Below the pieces are notes generated by a model that had not been told where the DNA came from, ran no database searches, and worked only from the letters and a program-made list of their open reading frames with translations. Position numbers and translations under genes: made by a program. Below are positions 62,612-64,000 of a stretch of DNA of 64,000 nt, piece after piece. Each line of letters opens with the position of its first letter. Within the stretch, counting starts at the first letter, position 1. The stretch is from an uncultured Alphaproteobacteria bacterium (GTDB taxonomy: Bacteria; Pseudomonadota; Alphaproteobacteria; MPNO01; UBA2964): the NCBI GenBank assembly GCA_943787225.1, contig CALSLP010000006.1:62001-126000 (forward strand), written 5' to 3'.

Positions 62612-64000
62612 GTGCACGACCTAGGCTTTGAACATATCAGTATGACGCCGGAACAAGAGCAGGATCTGGCAGATACAATCTGGAAACAGGATAACGTCGA
62701 GCTCACCACCGTCGGTGTCGATGTTGGCTCTTCGACCTCCCATCTGATGTTCTCCAAGGTGCATCTGCAGCGTCTTGCGGAAGGCCTGTCGAGCCGGTTC
62801 GTCGTGGTAAACCGTCAGGTTCTGTGGCGGTCCCCCATCCTGCTGACGCCCTATCGCTCCGATTACACAATCGATGCCGACGAGCTTAAAGAGTTCTTTG
62901 GCAATGCCTTTAAGGAAGCCAAGCTCACCCCGGAAGACATCGATACCGGCGCGGTCATTCTGACGGGTGAAGCGCTCAAGCGGAATAACGCCCGCGCCAT
63001 CGCCGATCTGTTTGCTGAGGAATCCGGCAAGTTTGTTTGCGCCTCTGCCGGGCATAATCTCGAAGCCCTGATGGCCGCCAACGGGTCCGGCGCCGTCGCC
63101 CTTTCCCGTCAAGAGCATCAGACCATTCTCAACATCGATATCGGCGGCGGCACGATCAAACTCGGCCTTTGTCACGGCGGCAAGTTGCTCTCAACTTCGG
63201 CTTTTGCTGTTGGCGGTCGCCTGATTGCCTTTGATGAAGACGGCAAGATGATCCGAATCGAAGGACCCGCAGAACAAGTAGCCGAAGACGTCGGCGTTAA
63301 GCTGACACTGGGCGAGGTTCTGTCCAAGGAAGACCGCAAGAAAATCGTCAGCCGCATGGTTGATGTCATTGTTTCCTACGCGACACGCGAACCGAATGAT
63401 GACCTGTGCAAAGCGACTGCTACTGACAGAAAACCTGCCGCAGACTCCGGCTGTCGACGGGATCACCTTCTCCGGCGGCGTTTCAGAGTATATCTACCGC
63501 CGCGAAGAAGAAGATCGTGGTGACCTCGGACGGTCTATCGCCCATGACCTGCGTCATGCTCTCGCTGATAAGCGTATTCCCGAAAAGGTTTATGATCCCG
63601 GCCATGGTATTCGAGCCACCGTTGTCGGCGCCTCCCAGTTCACCGTTCAGGTCAGCGGCAACACAATCTTTTTGTCTGAAAAAGAAAAACTTCCGATCCG
63701 GAATGTTCCAGTTGCAAGCCTGAGCATTGATCTCAGCGTTGACTTCACTTCAGAAGAAGTCACCGCCAGCATTCAGGACGCCATGAAACGTCTGGATATG
63801 GTCGAAGGCGAAGACCGCGTTGCCATCGCCTTCCGGTGGGGCGGCGATCCCTTGCATGCACGGCTCTTTGCCTTGGCTCAGGGCATTTGCAATGGCCTGC
63901 CCAAAACCGTCGCAGACCCTGACCTACCCATGGTGGTCATGATGGATGGCGATGCAGGGCGCACGCTCGGCAACATCCTTGTCAAAGAACTGGATGTTAC
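62612..64000 (+). CDS. EutA-like ATPase (partial; frameshifted; runs off window)
   Basis: The protein fits the EutA family, an ASKHA-type ATPase known for reactivating adenosylcobalamin-dependent ethanolamine ammonia-lyase. Landmarks are VGVDVGSSTSHLMFSKVHLQ (first phosphate site), ILTGEALKRNNARAIADLF and ILNIDIGGGTIKLGLCHGGK (second phosphate site). The reading frame breaks near 63408-63415; the next frame reads LLLTENLPQTPAVDGITFSGG and remains open to the window end. A GTG with an AGAGGA site seems the best start; a TTG six bases earlier is possible. No eutBC lyase genes are nearby. Placed after a UbiD gene, it may serve a different enzyme, but this is inference. Confidence 0.82.

Overview
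The window comes from a bacterial chromosome. The L11/L1/L10/L12 and RNA polymerase proteins, the tRNA-Tyr/tRNA-Gly/tuf/tRNA-Trp/secE/nusG arrangement and the catabolic gene content point to an alphaproteobacterium, most likely a Rhodospirillales-like heterotroph. That placement is inferred from recognised family features and was not tested with a tree.

Region 1 (about 0.4-14.2 kb, minus strand) is the tRNA-Tyr, tRNA-Gly, tuf, tRNA-Trp, secE, nusG, rplK, rplA, rplJ, rplL, rpoB, rpoC cluster. It has a promoter candidate before tRNA-Tyr, a structured leader before rplJ, an attenuator-like hairpin between rplL and rpoB, and a hairpin after rpoC. Region 2 (14.3-16.6 kb, plus) holds rlmB and a TPR-fused protein arginine methyltransferase homologue. 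Region 3 (16.6-27.5 kb) is a mosaic of small catabolic and redox genes: a luciferase-like monooxygenase, a cupin, two PhyH-type dioxygenases, a Rieske ring-hydroxylating dioxygenase pair, RidA, SixA, VOC proteins and a fused thioredoxin/glutaredoxin-like protein. In its middle lies a deiodinase-like gene with an in-frame UGA at the position of the catalytic selenocysteine.

Region 4 (27.6-35.8 kb) carries tRNA-Thr, a CoA-ligase/hydroxycinnamoyl-CoA hydratase-lyase pair, an RND efflux pump and an FKBP prolyl isomerase. Region 5 (36-54.6 kb) has two molybdopterin hydroxylase large subunits (one fused to a CoxG domain), MFS carriers, hydrolases, SDRs, a second cupin, tandem DUF1330 genes, a rhodanese, an AhpD-like protein, an MgtE-like transporter, and a zinc-type dehydrogenase overlapping a fumarylacetoacetase-family gene. 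Region 6 (54.8-64 kb) has an extradiol-dioxygenase-like VOC gene, a tripartite tricarboxylate transporter, a DMT carrier, an SDR, a UbiD decarboxylase and an EutA-like ATPase cut by the window edge. Together the accessory genes suggest uptake and breakdown of aromatic and other organic acids.

Nine genes, including the essential rpoB and rpoC, are each broken by what looks like one single-base indel (seven extra bases, two missing), several next to short homopolymer runs. Restoring one base gives a full-length family protein in eight cases and joins the frames of the ninth, which runs off the window. Because two are essential genes, indel errors in the sequence are the most likely cause. The UGA in the deiodinase homologue differs: the reading frame is unchanged on both sides.
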